From the NCBI GenBank assembly GCA_041580155.1, contig JBFGEI010000002.1:1-42708 (forward strand): DNA of 42,708 bases, read 5' to 3'. A model generated the notes under the pieces. The model saw nothing but the letters and a program-made list of their open reading frames with translations. It did no database searches and was not told the DNA's origin. Shown here piece after piece: positions 16,014-24,740 of this stretch (positions are counted from its first letter, which is position 1; each line of letters begins with the position of its first letter). A program made the position numbers and the translations under genes. The stretch is from Limimaricola sp041580155. Its GTDB lineage: Bacteria > Pseudomonadota > Alphaproteobacteria > Rhodobacterales > Rhodobacteraceae.

Positions 16014-16871
16014 TCACTTGCCGAACACCACGGTCCGGCCGTCGTTCAACAACACCCGACGATCGAGATGCAGCGCCACGGCGCGGGCCAGCACCCGCCG
16101 TTCGATGTCACGGCCCTTGGCCACCAGATCGTCCGGCGTGTCGGCATGGGTCACATGCTCGACGTCCTGGCTGATGATCGGGCCTTCATCGAGATCCTCG
16201 GTGACGTAATGCGCCGTCGCCCCGATCATCTTCACACCGCGCGCATGGGCCTGGTGATACGGCTTGGCACCTTTGAACCCCGGCAGGAACGAGTGGTGGA
16301 TGTTGATGCAGCGGCCCGACAGGTAGGCCGACATCTCGTCGCTCAGGATCTGCATGTAGCGCGCCAGCACGATCAGCTCGGCGCCGCTCTGTTCCACGAT
16401 CTCGCGGATCTGCGCCTCCTGCTGCGGCTTGGTGTCCTTGGTGATCGGCAGGTGATGGTAGGGCACCCCCTCCGGTAGCCGCGGGCTCAGCGCGTCGAGC
16501 GGGTGGTTGCCGACCACCCCGACCAGATCCATCGGCAGTTCGCCGATACGGAACCGGTACAGCAGGTCGGTCAGGCAATGGTCGAACTTCGAAACCAGGA
16601 TCAGCACCTTGGGCCGGTGGTCCTGCGGCGCCAGCTGCCAGTCCATGCCGAAGGCGGTGCCGATCCCGTCCATCTTGTTGCGGAACTTGCCGTCGCCACC
16701 GACCTCCTGCGGAATCCGGAACGCCACCCGCATGAAGAAGGTGCCGGTCAGCGGGTCGTCGAACTGCCGCGCTTCGGTGATGTCGCCGCCGGTTTCGGCC
16801 AGCGCCGTGGCCACGGCGGCGACGATGCCGGGGCGGTTGCGGCAGGTGAGGGTCAGGATGTGCGTCGTCAT
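16014..16871 (-). CDS. purU: Formyltetrahydrofolate deformylase
   Basis: A 285-residue enzyme that hydrolyses 10-formyl-THF to THF and formate, balancing one-carbon pools. An N-terminal ACT domain (HILTLTCRNRPGIVAAVATAL, residues 4-80) precedes the formyltransferase-like domain. Catalytic features are visible: the Asn-x-His in INIHHSFLPGFKGAKPY (residues about 190-206) and the Asp in HYVTEDLDEGPII. Length and order match PurU. It is monocistronic and diverges from the duplicated-domain gene at 17036. Confidence 0.95.
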   Translation of the reverse strand: MTTHILTLTCRNRPGIVAAVATALAETGGDITEARQFDDPLTGTFFMRVAFRIPQEVGGDGKFRNKMDGIGTAFGMDWQLAPQDHRPKVLILVSKFDHCLTDLLYRFRIGELPMDLVGVVGNHPLDALSPRLPEGVPYHHLPITKDTKPQQEAQIREIVEQSGAELIVLARYMQILSDEMSAYLSGRCINIHHSFLPGFKGAKPYHQAHARGVKMIGATAHYVTEDLDEGPIISQDVEHVTHADTPDDLVAKGRDIERRVLARAVALHLDRRVLLNDGRTVVFGK

Positions 16872-17035
16872 GATGTCCTACTTGTTCGGGCCGTCGGCTA
16901 CGCCCTTCATGGCGTGCCGCGCGCGGCCGGGCCAGATCCGGAACGGCGCTCCCGCGACCGTTGGCGACATCGCGATGTCGAACCACGACCGGCCGGATGC
17001 GTTGGGAGACGAAGATTTCCTATAGGAGGCGCGTC

Positions 17036-17587
17036 ATGAGCGACACCGACATCACCACAGACCACGCCCGGATCCGCGACTGGGTCGAGGCCCGCGGCGG
17101 CACCCCGGCGCGGGTCAAGGACAGCGGCAACGGCGGCATCCTGCGGATCGACTTCGGCACGTCCGACGACGGGCTCGAGCCGATCGGCTGGGACCGGTTC
17201 TTCGAGATCTTCGAGGATCGCAATCTTGCTTTCCTGCATCAGCATGCCACCGCCTCCGGCGACACCAGCCGGTTCAACAAGCTGATCGACCGCGACTCCG
17301 ATGACGACGCCGAGACGCCCGACGCCGGCGACTCGCGGGTGATCACCGACCACCACGCGATCCGCGACTGGATCGAAGCCCGCAACGGCCGCCCGGCCCG
17401 GGTTGCCGGCACCGGCGACGGCGGCATTCTGCGAATCGATTTCGGGGTTCCGGACGACGATCTCGAGCCGATCGGCTGGGATCTGTTCTTCGAGATCTTC
17501 GAGGATCGGAAGCTCGGCCTGCTGCACCAGGACCGCACCGCCTCGGGCAAGATCAGCCGGTTCAGCCGGTTCGTCGACAGGAGCTGA
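17036..17587 (+). CDS. Protein of two tandem copies of one uncharacterised domain
   Basis: A 183-residue acidic protein with a perfect AGGAGG before its ATG. Residues 7-85 and 103-181 align without gaps at an offset of 96. Shared blocks include DHxxIRDWxEAR, RPAR/TPARV, GGILRIDFG, LEPIGWDxFFEIFEDR and the ending SRFxxxxD. The two copies are about 65-70 percent identical by eye and are joined by an acidic linker (DSDDDAETPDAGDS). I recall single-domain proteins of this kind as hypothetical proteins of unknown role. There is no signal peptide, membrane segment or catalytic motif. It is small and soluble, probably cytoplasmic; function unknown. Confidence 0.8.
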   Translation: MSDTDITTDHARIRDWVEARGGTPARVKDSGNGGILRIDFGTSDDGLEPIGWDRFFEIFEDRNLAFLHQHATASGDTSRFNKLIDRDSDDDAETPDAGDSRVITDHHAIRDWIEARNGRPARVAGTGDGGILRIDFGVPDDDLEPIGWDLFFEIFEDRKLGLLHQDRTASGKISRFSRFVDRS

Positions 17588-18105
17588 GCGAACCGCGCCC
17601 CGAAACCGCCTCGAACCGTCGAATTCAGTCCAAAAATCTGCCGCATTGTTGCGCAAGCAGCGATTTGGCGGAACCGTTGCAGAGTTGCATCTGCCATTCG
17701 CATTTTTATTCGCCGCGACATGGAACCATTGCGAATTTACGTAATCGGTTTTTGTCTGTGCTCCGAACGGGAACAATGCGTTTCTCGTTACACAGCGTCG
17801 CCAGTCGAGAAACAAACTTGCGTCATTGGTGAAGCCTAGGCTACAACGCTGATATCCAGAGGTTTTATAGGCCGATTCTGGGTGGACCGAACACGGAACC
17901 GAGGGATGATGAGGGCGAATTAAACAGGCAGAACACAACTCGAAGCTGGCGGACCGCCGCATTCTCGACTAATTTCGCGTCATCACAGCGATTTTACCGT
18001 CGGGAAGGCTTTGATTCTGACTTAAATTCGCCTTAAACCATTTTCCAAGTCAGCGATTCCTGCGATGCGCAAGATGAGCCTGTTTTTCAGTGTGAGGTCT
18101 AAGTT
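17588..18105. promoter_or_regulatory. AT-richer regulatory region upstream of exoY
   Basis: These 518 bases hold no gene-like frame and are visibly richer in A+T than the flanks, with runs such as ATTTTTATTCG and TCGGTTTTTG. The region contains a perfect TTAA-N7-TTAA element near its end and several short palindromes (TTGCGCAA near 17654, GCAGA-N6-TCTGC near 17680-17700). It is the expected control region for the exoY-exoF-flippase operon. The exoY start is a GTG with GTGAGG eight bases upstream. Confidence 0.6.
18022..18036 (+). promoter_or_regulatory. CtrA-type binding site TTAA-N7-TTAA
   Basis: The sequence TTAA ATTCGCC TTAA (18022-18036) matches the full consensus for the alphaproteobacterial response regulator CtrA. 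It is centred about 77 bases before the exoY start codon, a plausible place for control of a promoter. Chance occurrence in an AT-richer intergenic region is possible. Confidence 0.5.
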
Positions 18106-18819
18106 GTGACGAAGATCCTATCCCTCCCCAACGCCCCGAGCCGTTTCGGTCGGGGCCTGACCGGCCCGGTCAGACGCGGCAACCCGCTGCGTCCCGGCCC
18201 GGTACCCGTAGGCGGCCCGGTCAAGCGCGCCTTCGACGTCACCGCGGTTCTGCTCGGCTTGCTTGCCCTGGCGCCGCTCTTCATCGGCGTGGCGCTGATC
18301 ATCCGCTTCAGCAGCGCCGGCCCGGTGTTCTACGGCCACAACCGCGTCGGCTTCGACGGCCGGATCTTCCGCTGCTGGAAGTTCCGTTCGATGGTGGTCG
18401 ACGGTGACGAGGTGCTGGCGCGGCACCTGCGCGACGACGACGCCGCCCGCGCCGAATGGCTCGAGACCCAGAAGCTGCGCGACGACCCGCGGATCACCCC
18501 GATCGGTCGCGTCATCCGCAAGCTCAGCATCGACGAGCTGCCGCAGCTGGTCAACGTGCTGGTCGGCGACATGAGCCTGGTCGGCCCGCGCCCGGTGGTC
18601 ACCGAAGAGCTGAACCGCTACGGCATGTCGCGTCGCCACTACCTGCGCACCCGGCCCGGCCTGACCGGCCTGTGGCAGGTCAGCGGTCGCAGCGACATCG
18701 ACTACGGCCGCCGCGTCGCACTCGACCGCAGCTACGTCAGCCGCTGGACTCTGGCCCAGGACGTCTCCATCATCGCCCGCACCTTCCCGGCTGTCGCGCG
18801 GTCGCGCGGCTCCTACTGA
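18106..18819 (+). CDS. exoY: Undecaprenyl-phosphate sugar transferase (ExoY-like initiating enzyme)
   Basis: A 237-residue bacterial sugar transferase that moves a sugar phosphate (galactose-1-P in ExoY of succinoglycan) from a UDP-sugar to undecaprenyl phosphate, the first step of repeat-unit assembly. A single hydrophobic segment (about residues 43-67, starting KRAFDVTAVLLG) anchors it. Conserved blocks follow: CWKFRSM (90-96), IDELPQLVNVLVGDMSLVGP with RPV, and RPGLTGLWQVSGRS. A basic 40-residue N-terminal extension precedes the anchor. Translation starts at GTG. It is the first gene of an operon with exoF and a flippase, and a CtrA-type box lies upstream. Confidence 0.92.
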   Translation: MTKILSLPNAPSRFGRGLTGPVRRGNPLRPGPVPVGGPVKRAFDVTAVLLGLLALAPLFIGVALIIRFSSAGPVFYGHNRVGFDGRIFRCWKFRSMVVDGDEVLARHLRDDDAARAEWLETQKLRDDPRITPIGRVIRKLSIDELPQLVNVLVGDMSLVGPRPVVTEELNRYGMSRRHYLRTRPGLTGLWQVSGRSDIDYGRRVALDRSYVSRWTLAQDVSIIARTFPAVARSRGSY

Positions 18820-18890
18820 GGTGTCGTAGCAACGTGGCGGTCGATCCGCCGCGTTGCCACTCCCTGCCGCCAACGATCCGAAAGCCCCTG

Positions 18891-20093
18891 ATGCGCCCTA
18901 CCGCGATCCTCGCCGCCTGGCTCCTCGCCGTGCTGCCCCTGTCCGCCAGCGCCGATCCCTACCGCATCGGCGTCAGCGACGTGCTGCAGCTGCGGGTGCT
19001 GGAATGGCAACCGATCGATCAGCAGGTGCGGGACTGGCCGGCGATGGCCGGCGAATACGTGGTGTCTGCCGATGGCACGATCAGCGTGCCGTTCTTGGGA
19101 CCGGTGACCGCCGAAGGTCGGCTGGCCGAAGAGATCGGCGACGAGATCGGCAACGGGCTGAAGCAGCGGTTCGCGCTGCCCGAAGCCCCGGACGCCGCGG
19201 TCGAGATCCTGTCCTACCGGCCGCTGGTCGTCGCCGGCTTGGTGCGCTCGCCCGGTGAATACGCCTTCCGCCCGGGCCTGACCGCGCAGCACGCGATCGG
19301 CATCGCCGGCGGGCTGGCCGAGATCCTGATCGGCGGCGGTTCCGGCCGTCGCGAGCTGATCAGCGGCGAAGGCGCACTGCAGATCCTGATGGACAGGCAG
19401 CGTCGCCTGACCGCGCGCCACGCCCGTCTTGAAGCCGAACGCGACGCGATGGACGAGATCCCCGCCGCCACCGAAGAGGCTGCGATCGACCCCGGCCTGC
19501 TGGCCGACGAAAAGGCGATCATGCAGGTTCGCCGCGACCGACAGGCCCGCGAGCTGCAGGCGATCGAGGGCCAGAAGGAACTGCTGTCGGCCGAGGTCAC
19601 CGCGCTGGAGGCCAAAGAACAATCGCTCGAACGGCAGCGCGAACTTGCCGTCGAAGAACAGAACAACGCCAAGCGCCTCGCAGATCGCGGCTTGGTCGCC
19701 AATTCCCGCCTGTTCGAAGTCGAGCGCATGCTCGCCTCGGTCGAAAGCCAGCTGCTGGATGTGTCGACCGCGATGCTGCGGGCGCGGCAGGGCATCGCCG
19801 CCGCCGAACGCGACCGGGTGACTCTGATCGACTCGCGCTCCGCCGAGATCCTGCAGCAGCTTCAGGACATCGAGGGCGAGCTGGCCGGGATTGCGCGGCA
19901 GATCCAGACCGAGGCCGCGTTGACCATGACCGGCACCGGCACCGAGAGCCGCGATCCGATCATCACCGTGCTGCGCCAGGTCGACGGCGCGATCCAGGAG
20001 CTTCCCGACGCGATGCAGACCCTCCTGCAACCGGGAGACATGATCGAAGTCACGCTCCCGGCGACCGACCTCACCGACACGTCCGTCAACTGA
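18891..20093 (+). CDS. exoF: Polysaccharide export protein, ExoF-like
   Basis: A 400-residue exported protein with a Sec signal (residues 1-20, ending ASA). The Poly_export domain starts at DPYRIGVSDVLQLRVLEW and contains GEYVVSADGTISVPFLGPV; an SLBB-like domain follows (PLVVAGLVRSPGEYAFRPGLT, about 104-125). Residues about 165-330 are charged heptad-like coiled coil, as in ExoF, and the C-terminus returns to an export-domain segment (LLQPGDMIEVTLP). It works with ExoP and ExoQ in moving the polymer across the periplasm and outer membrane. No lipobox is seen. It lies 71 bases after exoY. Confidence 0.88.
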   Translation: MRPTAILAAWLLAVLPLSASADPYRIGVSDVLQLRVLEWQPIDQQVRDWPAMAGEYVVSADGTISVPFLGPVTAEGRLAEEIGDEIGNGLKQRFALPEAPDAAVEILSYRPLVVAGLVRSPGEYAFRPGLTAQHAIGIAGGLAEILIGGGSGRRELISGEGALQILMDRQRRLTARHARLEAERDAMDEIPAATEEAAIDPGLLADEKAIMQVRRDRQARELQAIEGQKELLSAEVTALEAKEQSLERQRELAVEEQNNAKRLADRGLVANSRLFEVERMLASVESQLLDVSTAMLRARQGIAAAERDRVTLIDSRSAEILQQLQDIEGELAGIARQIQTEAALTMTGTGTESRDPIITVLRQVDGAIQELPDAMQTLLQPGDMIEVTLPATDLTDTSVN

Positions 20094-20110
20094 CCGGAGC
20101 ACCCCCGCCG

Positions 20111-21607
20111 ATGAAAACCGCAGCCGGTCCCACGGACCTGGTCCATGATGCTGCCGGTTCCAAGGCCAACGGGCACCTGACCAGCGGCCGGTCGCGCGCG
20201 GCGATCCTCGGGGTGTTGTGGTCGGCACTCAATTCGCTCAGCGCGACGCTGATCACCGCCTTCGTGTTCACCATCACCTCGCGGCTGCTGCTGCCCGAGG
20301 ATTTCGGGCTGGTCGCGCTGGCGTCCACCATCGTCGGCGTGGTGGCGGCGGCCTCGATGGTCGGCTTCGGCGAAGCGTTGGTGCAGCGTTTCGAGATCGA
20401 CGACCGGCATCTCGATTCGGTGTTCTGGATGACCGGCGGCCTCGGCCTGGGGCTGTTCGCGCTGGTGGCCCTGAGCGCACCATTGATCGCCGATTGGGCC
20501 GGGTCGCCGATGCTGTCGGCCCTGCTTCCGGTGATCGCGCTGCGGCTGGTGTTCGAAAGCCTGTCGACCGTGCCGCTGGCGCTGGTCAACCGGCGCATGG
20601 AATTCCGCACCGTCGCGGTCAGGACCTTGGTGGCCAACGCACTTGGCGGCGCGGTCAGCGTGGCCATGGTGCTGTCGGGCTTCGGCCTGTGGGCGCTGGC
20701 CAGCGCGCAGGTCGTATCGGCCGGCGCCGCGCTGCTGGTGCTGATGGTCTCGGCGAAGTGGCGCCCCGGCCGCCAGGTCAGCCGCGCCGCGATCGGCGAT
20801 CTGAAGGATTACGGCCTTGCGACCACCGGGCACCGGGTGCTGAACGACATCAAGGCCGATCAGCTGCTGCTCGGCGTGCTGGGCGGTCCCGTCGTCCTCG
20901 GCCTGTTCTTCTTTGCCCGCCGGCTGCAGGTGCTGCTGTATTCGCTGACCAACGGCATCTTCGCACCAGTGTCGCACGTGCTGCTGTCGTCGCTGCAACG
21001 CGAGACCGAAAAGCGCCGCGAGGCGTTTCTGATGGCCGACTTCGGGTCGGCGCTCATCGCGCTGCCTCTGTTCGCGGGCATGATCGCGGTGGCCGACAAC
21101 GCGGTGCTGCTGTTCGGCGAACAGTGGCTGCCGGCGGTTCCGGCGGTGCAGGCCTTCGCTTTCGTCGGCCTGATCGACAGCATCGGCCTGGTGCCGGTGG
21201 CGCTGCTCAACAGCCAGAATCTGACCGGCTGGTGGTTCCGCGCCCGCGTCGTCAACGAGGTGGTCACGGCGCTGATCGTGCTGCTGCTATTCCGTTACGG
21301 TCTCGATGCGATCCTCGTGGCCCTGCTGATCCGCAGCCTGTTGTTCTACCCGGTTTACACCGGCAAGGCGCTGCGTCTGCTGCAGATGCCGCTGCGCCAC
21401 TATGCCCGCAACCTTGCGGCACCGCTGGTGGCGACGCTGGCGATGACCGCGGCGGTCATGGCGCTGCCGTCGATCCTGCCGACGCTGCTTTACTGGAAAG
21501 TGCTTCTGCTGCAGGTGCCGCTCGGCGTCGTGGTCTACGCGGCGGTGCTCTGGCCGATCGGCGGCCGACGCGTGCTGCGCCTGGCGCGGGCGCGGCGCGG
21601 CGTCTGA
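20111..21607 (+). CDS. Lipid-linked oligosaccharide flippase (MOP/PST family, Wzx or ExoT-like)
   Basis: A 498-residue protein with about 12-14 membrane helices and the Polysacc_synt start GVLWSALNSLSATLITAFVF after a 30-residue cytoplasmic tail; TSRLLLPEDFGLVALA is typical of the family. It should move the undecaprenyl-linked repeat unit across the cytoplasmic membrane. It begins 17 bases after exoF, so the three genes form one operon. A hairpin with a 14-base stem and one mismatch (21628-21664) lies just beyond its stop, before the convergent GH16 gene. Confidence 0.88.
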   Translation: MKTAAGPTDLVHDAAGSKANGHLTSGRSRAAILGVLWSALNSLSATLITAFVFTITSRLLLPEDFGLVALASTIVGVVAAASMVGFGEALVQRFEIDDRHLDSVFWMTGGLGLGLFALVALSAPLIADWAGSPMLSALLPVIALRLVFESLSTVPLALVNRRMEFRTVAVRTLVANALGGAVSVAMVLSGFGLWALASAQVVSAGAALLVLMVSAKWRPGRQVSRAAIGDLKDYGLATTGHRVLNDIKADQLLLGVLGGPVVLGLFFFARRLQVLLYSLTNGIFAPVSHVLLSSLQRETEKRREAFLMADFGSALIALPLFAGMIAVADNAVLLFGEQWLPAVPAVQAFAFVGLIDSIGLVPVALLNSQNLTGWWFRARVVNEVVTALIVLLLFRYGLDAILVALLIRSLLFYPVYTGKALRLLQMPLRHYARNLAAPLVATLAMTAAVMALPSILPTLLYWKVLLLQVPLGVVVYAAVLWPIGGRRVLRLARARRGV

Positions 21608-21627
21608 CCCCGGCGACCCCGCAAGGC

Positions 21628-21664
21628 GACGGGCCCGCCGGAACACTGTCCCGGCAGGCCCGTC
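21628..21664. terminator. Hairpin between convergent flippase and GH16 genes
   Basis: Bases 21628-21641 pair with 21651-21664 (13 of 14 positions, one C-A mismatch) over a nine-base loop. The element lies between the two stop codons and could terminate from either side. Confidence 0.6.
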
Positions 21665-21685
21665 AACTTCATCTGGCCGGCTGGA

Positions 21686-23203
21686 TCAGCCCGGCGGCGG
21701 CAGCACCTGACGATTGCCCCAGGGCTTGGGATCGTCGAAATCGACCAGCTGGTAGCCCGAGTCCGGATCGTAGCGCTGCAACCCGTAGACCAGCATGTCG
21801 CCATTGCCCTGGTCGTAGGGGTCGTCATTGCTCGGCGGCTTCACCGCGACATTCAGCATCGGGAAGAACGTCCAGTCGGTGTTGCCGTCCTGGGCATCGG
21901 TCATGTTCAGATGCTGCAGCGTCTCGATGCCATCGACGAAGTGGGTGATGTAGCGGTCCTCGATCAGCACGGCGTAGTCATGGATCTCGTTGTAGAGATC
22001 GATGTCGGCAAAGCCGAGCGACACCATGTCGAGGGTCATCGCATTGACCCGGCTACGCTGGCTGCCGCTGTGCGGACCGACGTGCTGGGCGCTGCTGGTT
22101 TCCTGGCCGTTGCTGTTCCAACCGTTGCCCCAGGCCCCGTTGAAATGCTCGAAGCCGTCGATCTCCGGCGGCCAACCGTTGCCGATGAACCAGAACGCCG
22201 ACCACGCACCAAGGCGATCCGGGGTGAGGCACTGGGTCCGGTAGAGGCCGCGACGGGCGCGCCATTCCGGCATGTTCTGGCCGTTCACGATCGACGCCTG
22301 GAACTGGTAATAGGCGGTGCTGCGCACCTGCTCGGGTTCGGCCAGCCGCCGGGTGTGCAGCCGCAGCACGTTGCGGCCCTGGCTGTCGGTTTCGACCGAC
22401 TGCGGGTTGACCGCCCCCGGGTGCTTGTCGGTATTCAGATAGGCACCGAGTTCGCCGTTGCCGTCCTGGCTGTAACCATGCGCCAGCCGGGCGCGCCAGC
22501 ACGGCACCGCGCCGGGGGCGTCCGATTCGACATTCCCGACGTAGCCGGTGTCGGACCAGGACATCGCGCCGATGTCGAGATCCGCCGCCGGGCTGGTCCC
22601 GGACACGTCGAGACGCTTCGGCGCGCGGTGAAACGGCATCTGCGCCGGCAGCTCGTTGACCGCGCCATCGACGATCCTGATCGTCAACGAGACCCCGCTA
22701 TCGCTCGAGAACCCGCGCGGCATCAACCGAACAGTAACCGCGTCGCCGACCTGGCGACCGCCCTGCATGTCGATGGTGATCCAGTGATCGGGGTCGTCGC
22801 CCGGACGCCAGACCGTGAGATGGTCCGGCACCCACAACTTCTGCTGGTCGCCATTGCCGACGTTGATGCCGCCGCCCTGGTAGTTGCCGACGCCGTGGTT
22901 GACGTAGGCGGTGGCCTCGGGCACCCGCGACGCGCTGACCTTGATGTAGGCAAAGCGCTGGCCGGGGGGCACTTCGACATCCTCGACGATCAGGTCGGGG
23001 GTCGCGCCCAGCCGGTCCCAGGGCAGCACGTTGGGATCGTGCACCGGGCCGGGGGCGGGCTCCGGCTCGGCGGGCGGCGCCGCCGTCGATCCGAGATAGC
23101 TCGCAAGCTCGCTGAGCCGCAAAGTCACCGGGATGCCGCCGGACACCGCCTGGAACAGCGTGTCGGGCGTGAGGTCGATGGATTCGGGTGTCGGTTCTGG
23201 CAT
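21686..23203 (-). CDS. Family 16 glycoside hydrolase with unknown N-terminal region
   Basis: A 505-residue protein whose C-terminal half (from about residue 240) is GH16-like. The catalytic signature ExDxxE is present as EIDGFE, preceded by WFIGNGWPP, with HDYAVLIEDRYITHFVDG as the usual later strand pair. The first 240 residues (LFQAVSGGIPVTLRLSELASYLG, then a possible beta-sandwich) match no domain that I know. There is no signal peptide from the chosen start (AGGAG upstream of 23201-23203). An in-frame extension to an ATG near 23381 exists but also lacks a signal. It probably trims the exopolysaccharide or a related beta-glucan; its secretion route is unclear. Confidence 0.75.
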   Translation of the reverse strand: MPEPTPESIDLTPDTLFQAVSGGIPVTLRLSELASYLGSTAAPPAEPEPAPGPVHDPNVLPWDRLGATPDLIVEDVEVPPGQRFAYIKVSASRVPEATAYVNHGVGNYQGGGINVGNGDQQKLWVPDHLTVWRPGDDPDHWITIDMQGGRQVGDAVTVRLMPRGFSSDSGVSLTIRIVDGAVNELPAQMPFHRAPKRLDVSGTSPAADLDIGAMSWSDTGYVGNVESDAPGAVPCWRARLAHGYSQDGNGELGAYLNTDKHPGAVNPQSVETDSQGRNVLRLHTRRLAEPEQVRSTAYYQFQASIVNGQNMPEWRARRGLYRTQCLTPDRLGAWSAFWFIGNGWPPEIDGFEHFNGAWGNGWNSNGQETSSAQHVGPHSGSQRSRVNAMTLDMVSLGFADIDLYNEIHDYAVLIEDRYITHFVDGIETLQHLNMTDAQDGNTDWTFFPMLNVAVKPPSNDDPYDQGNGDMLVYGLQRYDPDSGYQLVDFDDPKPWGNRQVLPPPG

Positions 23204-23483
23204 TGATGCGCTCCTGTTGGAAATTTCGCCCGGATCGGTCGGGCCCGCGCCTTGATCGCTCGAGGTCACGAGGATCTGCGGTGGCGCGAGAAATTCCTGC
23301 GGCCTCGCGCTGCAGGAATGCGCAAAGGCACCGTGCCGGCCCATCAGGTAGAAAATGTCGATGTCTGGGTATCGGGACATGCGGTGCCTCGGCGTGTTCG
23401 GAGGCCACACAATCGGCGAGAGCCATCTACAGGCTCCTTGGGCACCGAACGCAGCGCCGGACAATCCGGCAACCGCGCCTGTC

Positions 23484-24740
23484 CTAGCGCGCCTTCGCCG
23501 CCTCGGCGCGGGCGCGCAGCCCGTAAATCAGCGCGCAGATCGTCACCAGGGACGACAGGTCGAACTGGAAGAACAGCAGCACTTCGACGCCGCTCAAAAC
23601 AAGCTGGCGCAGCATGAAGATCGCCAGGAATACACTTTCCGGGCGCGGTGACACGATCGCCCAGCGGAACGTCAGATACACCGCGCCAAGCAGCGCCACG
23701 CCCTGCAGCGTCACTCCGATCAAACCAAGTTCGACCGCGTTCGACAGCCAGTTGTTGTGGAAGTGGAAGCCGATCTTGTTGCTGATCCCGAACATGTCCC
23801 ACATCCGTTCGGCGACCGGGTTTCCGACCACCCAGACGGCCTGGTAGCCTTGGCCGAACAGCGGGTTGCGCTCCCATTCGATGACCGCCTCGGCCCAAAG
23901 TTCCGTGCGGCCGGTCAGCGTCGCATCCTTGCCGGTGGACTCCAGCAGCAGGTCCATCAGCGTCTCGAGATTGGCCAGCGCCAACAGCGCCAGAACAAGC
24001 AGCGCGAGGATCGAGACCGTGGCCAGCACCAGCTTCTGGATGCCGTCGAGACGGCGGATCGCTATGAAGATCAGCCCTGCGAACGCCGCCATCGAGGTGG
24101 TTAGCAGCGCACCGGCGGACTGGCCCTTCAGCAGCAGGAACGCGCCCAGCACCATGCCGATGGCACCCGCAATGCGCCAGCGCCGCGTCGCGCCGGGCAC
24201 CAGCGCCAGTGAAAACGACACCAGCAACAGCCCCGACATCGCGAAGGAATAGGCGTTCTTGCTGCCAAAGATCCCGAGCCAGCCGCCACCATCACCGCGG
24301 ATCCGTCCGAAACCGAGACCGGCCAGGGCGGTGATCACATAGGCCAGGAACAGCACCAGCACGAAGTTGCGCGGCGACAGCCGCGCTGCGATCGACACCG
24401 AGATCAGGATCGTCAGGCCAAGCTGGATCGAATAGCGCAACGTGAGCGCCGGGTAGGCCGACCACAGCGTCGTCAGCAGGCACCAGACCGGGATCAGGAA
24501 CACCCACCAGTAGCGCGCCAACTCATCGAGCATGTCCTGCGGCCGGCGCACCACCAGCCACAGGCCGGCCATCAGGAATATCAGCGCGCTCAGGCTTTTC
24601 AGCTGCGCCACGAACAACAGCGCCAGCAGCAGCACGAAGGTCAGCACCGTCGTCGGGCAGACCGTGACCATGAAGGCCGGTCTGCCGTAGGATCGGGCCA
24701 GCCTCGGCCGTAGCGCTGAGACGTGGGGCGCGCTGCTCAC
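23484..24740 (-). CDS. Polysaccharide polymerase, O-antigen ligase/ExoQ-like
   Basis: A 418-residue membrane protein with 10-12 hydrophobic segments and a large periplasmic loop (about residues 260-330) containing TGRTELWAEAV and NPLFGQGYQ. It ends that loop with FHFHNNWLSNAVELGLIG, the His-containing segment typical of the Wzy_C/O-antigen ligase superfamily; ExoQ polymerises succinoglycan repeat units. A GTG start (24738-24740) is chosen: GGAGGGGGCGG lies just upstream, and it overlaps the stop of the GH16 gene by four bases. An internal ATG at 24669-24671 has no ribosome site. Confidence 0.82.
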   Translation of the reverse strand: MSSAPHVSALRPRLARSYGRPAFMVTVCPTTVLTFVLLLALLFVAQLKSLSALIFLMAGLWLVVRRPQDMLDELARYWWVFLIPVWCLLTTLWSAYPALTLRYSIQLGLTILISVSIAARLSPRNFVLVLFLAYVITALAGLGFGRIRGDGGGWLGIFGSKNAYSFAMSGLLLVSFSLALVPGATRRWRIAGAIGMVLGAFLLLKGQSAGALLTTSMAAFAGLIFIAIRRLDGIQKLVLATVSILALLVLALLALANLETLMDLLLESTGKDATLTGRTELWAEAVIEWERNPLFGQGYQAVWVVGNPVAERMWDMFGISNKIGFHFHNNWLSNAVELGLIGVTLQGVALLGAVYLTFRWAIVSPRPESVFLAIFMLRQLVLSGVEVLLFFQFDLSSLVTICALIYGLRARAEAAKAR

